Shown one piece after another: positions 5,908-6,589 of a stretch of DNA of 6,589 nucleotides (its first letter is position 1; each line of letters begins with the position of its first letter). Under the pieces are notes generated by a model, which made no database searches, was not told the DNA's origin, and saw only the letters and a program-made list of their open reading frames with translations. Both the position numbers and the translations under genes were made by a program. This stretch comes from an uncultured Olsenella sp. GTDB taxonomy: Bacteria > Actinomycetota > Coriobacteriia > Coriobacteriales > Atopobiaceae. The stretch spans positions 1-6,589 of the forward strand of contig CAUGFC010000096.1 in NCBI GenBank assembly GCA_959598545.1, in the 5' to 3' direction.

Positions 5908-5933
5908 TCGGACCGACAGGGAGCAGGAGAGCC

Positions 5934-5948
5934 GTGCGCATTCGCTAG
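5934..5948 (+). CDS. Possible four-codon leader peptide (MRIR)
   Basis: GTG-CGC-ATT-CGC-TAG reads Met-Arg-Ile-Arg-stop. AGGAG lies 4 nt upstream and GGGAG 10 nt upstream, either of which could serve as ribosome site. It lies between two hairpins in the leader of an ABC-F gene. Antibiotic-resistance ABC-F genes are often controlled by ribosome stalling on very short leader ORFs. An ORF this short can arise by chance, so the call rests on position and ribosome site only. Confidence 0.3.
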   Translation: MRIR

Positions 5949-5974
5949 ACATCCTCAGCTAAGAAGCCCCTGAT

Positions 5975-6005
5975 GGCGAGAAGGACGCCCGTTCGGCGCC
6001 TCGCC
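5975..6005 (+). promoter_or_regulatory. Hairpin directly before the ABC-F ribosome binding site
   Basis: GGCGAG (5975-5980) pairs with CTCGCC (6000-6005), and inside it CGCC (5986-5989) pairs with GGCG (5995-5998) over a 5-nt loop. The 3' arm ends just before AGAGAAGAG, the ribosome site of the ABC-F gene, and the 5' arm overlaps an alternative in-frame ATG (5973-5975). No T run follows, so control of translation fits better than termination. Confidence 0.45.
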
Positions 6006-6020
6006 AGAGAAGAGATGTCT

Positions 6021-6589
6021 ATGCAGCTTGTGCTCTCCGGCGTGTGCTACGCCTACCCCTCGGCCCGCGAGGCCGTTCTCGACAACGTCACCATCACCTT
6101 CCCCGTCGGCTGGACCGCGCTTCTGGGCGACAACGGCTGCGGCAAGACCACGCTCGCCAAGATCGCCTGCGGCCTCGTCGCACCCGACGCCGGCTCCGTC
6201 ACGCGTGGCCTCGTCTGCGCCTACGTGGCCCAGGACGCCGACGAGGCACCCGAGGGGCTCGCGGACTTCGCTCTGGACTACGGCCGCGAGGCCCGGAGGC
6301 TCCGCGAGGCCTTCCGCATAGGGGACGACATGCCCTGGCGCTTTGACGAGCTCTCCTTCGGCGAGCGCAAGAAGCTGCAGGTGGCGGTAGCCCTCTGGAG
6401 TCGTCCCGACGTGCTCGTGGCAGACGAGCCGACCAACCACCTCGATGCGGACGCTCGCGAGCAGCTGGGCGCGGCGCTCGCGCGCTTCCGCGGCATCGGA
6501 ATCCTCGTGAGCCACGACCGCGACCTCGTGGACCTTCTCGCCGCACGCTGCGCGTCCTTCGAGCCCGGGGGCATCGTCGTGCGACCGGC
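6021..6589 (+). CDS. ABC-F family ATPase (3' end beyond window)
   Basis: The first 189 residues of an ABC-F protein, a soluble double-ATPase family that acts on the ribosome; members restore stalled ribosomes or dislodge antibiotics. Visible in order: Walker A GDNGCGKT (36-43), Q-loop Gln71, signature LSFGERKK (111-118), Walker B VLVADE (131-136) running into DEPTNHLD (135-142, the ABC-F hallmark), and switch His165 in LVSHDRDL. There are no membrane segments. The second cassette and the interdomain linker that would show its ribosome specificity lie outside the window. The ATG at 6021 is preferred, with AAGAG 6 nt upstream; in-frame ATGs at 6015 and 5973 would add 2 or 16 residues, the latter Arg-rich. 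It is divergent from the Tet(M)-like GTPase gene, with a long structured leader. It could also be a housekeeping ABC-F without a drug role. Confidence 0.92.
   Translation, partial: MQLVLSGVCYAYPSAREAVLDNVTITFPVGWTALLGDNGCGKTTLAKIACGLVAPDAGSVTRGLVCAYVAQDADEAPEGLADFALDYGREARRLREAFRIGDDMPWRFDELSFGERKKLQVAVALWSRPDVLVADEPTNHLDADAREQLGAALARFRGIGILVSHDRDLVDLLAARCASFEPGGIVVRP

Larger units (their letters stand above)
5612..6020. other. 409-bp divergent regulatory spacer between the GTPase and ABC-F genes
   Basis: The spacer has two halves. About 5636-5840 is clearly more AT-rich than the rest of the window and holds the 20-bp inverted repeat and both promoter candidates. About 5855-6020 is GC-rich and reads as the structured 5' leader of the ABC-F mRNA. 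No convincing protein gene lies inside apart from the tiny leader ORF. The stretch between the repeat arms (5693-5785) has a small stem AGCCTG/CAGGCT (5748-5753 with 5762-5767) and nothing else that I recognise. Confidence 0.8.

Noticed and set aside
5878..5972. A 31-codon ORF (ATG at 5878) in the ABC-F leader.
   Set aside because: Its GGGG sits directly against the ATG, leaving no spacer for a ribosome site, and it starts in the loop of a strong GC stem.

Overview
The window is GC-rich DNA (by eye well above 60% G+C, with strong third-position G/C bias). It carries six protein genes, two of them cut by the window ends. The codon bias, compact layout and family mix (YajO-like aldo/keto reductase, Firmicutes/Actinobacteria-type MFS permease, VanZ-RDD protein, Tet(M)-like GTPase, ABC-F ATPase) suggest a high-GC Gram-positive, perhaps a Coriobacteriia relative of Olsenella, Atopobium or Collinsella. 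That assignment is inference; no rRNA or marker gene is present.

Left part (1-2048): on the minus strand an MFS permease gene (675-1865) is followed by an aldo/keto reductase gene (1-590, 3' end missing). They probably form a transcription unit, with a 22-bp direct repeat and a hairpin in the 84-bp gap. A perfect 14-bp LacI/cre-type palindrome lies just upstream of the permease, in the 183-bp divergent spacer shared with the next gene.

Middle (2049-3594): a plus-strand VanZ-RDD fusion membrane protein converges on a minus-strand SSAT-like GNAT acetyltransferase. The GNAT gene ends inside a perfect 16-bp tandem duplication that includes its stop codon.

Right part (3605-6589): a Tet(M)/EF-G-like translational GTPase of 668 aa reads leftwards into the GNAT gene, with only 10 nt between them. 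It is divergent from an ABC-F ATPase gene reading rightwards, which is cut by the window end. Both protein families act on the ribosome. The 409-bp divergent spacer is markedly more AT-rich in its left half. It holds a perfect 20-bp inverted repeat (arms 93 bp apart), a promoter candidate for each gene, a TGACGTCA-centred palindrome on the ABC-F -35, and a structured ABC-F leader with a possible four-codon leader peptide. This divergent ribosome-protection-like locus is the most interesting part of the window. Whether it gives drug resistance cannot be told from the sequence. The GTPase lacks the Tet(M) loop residues tied to tetracycline release and carries an unusual C-terminal extension, so a related but different role is plausible.
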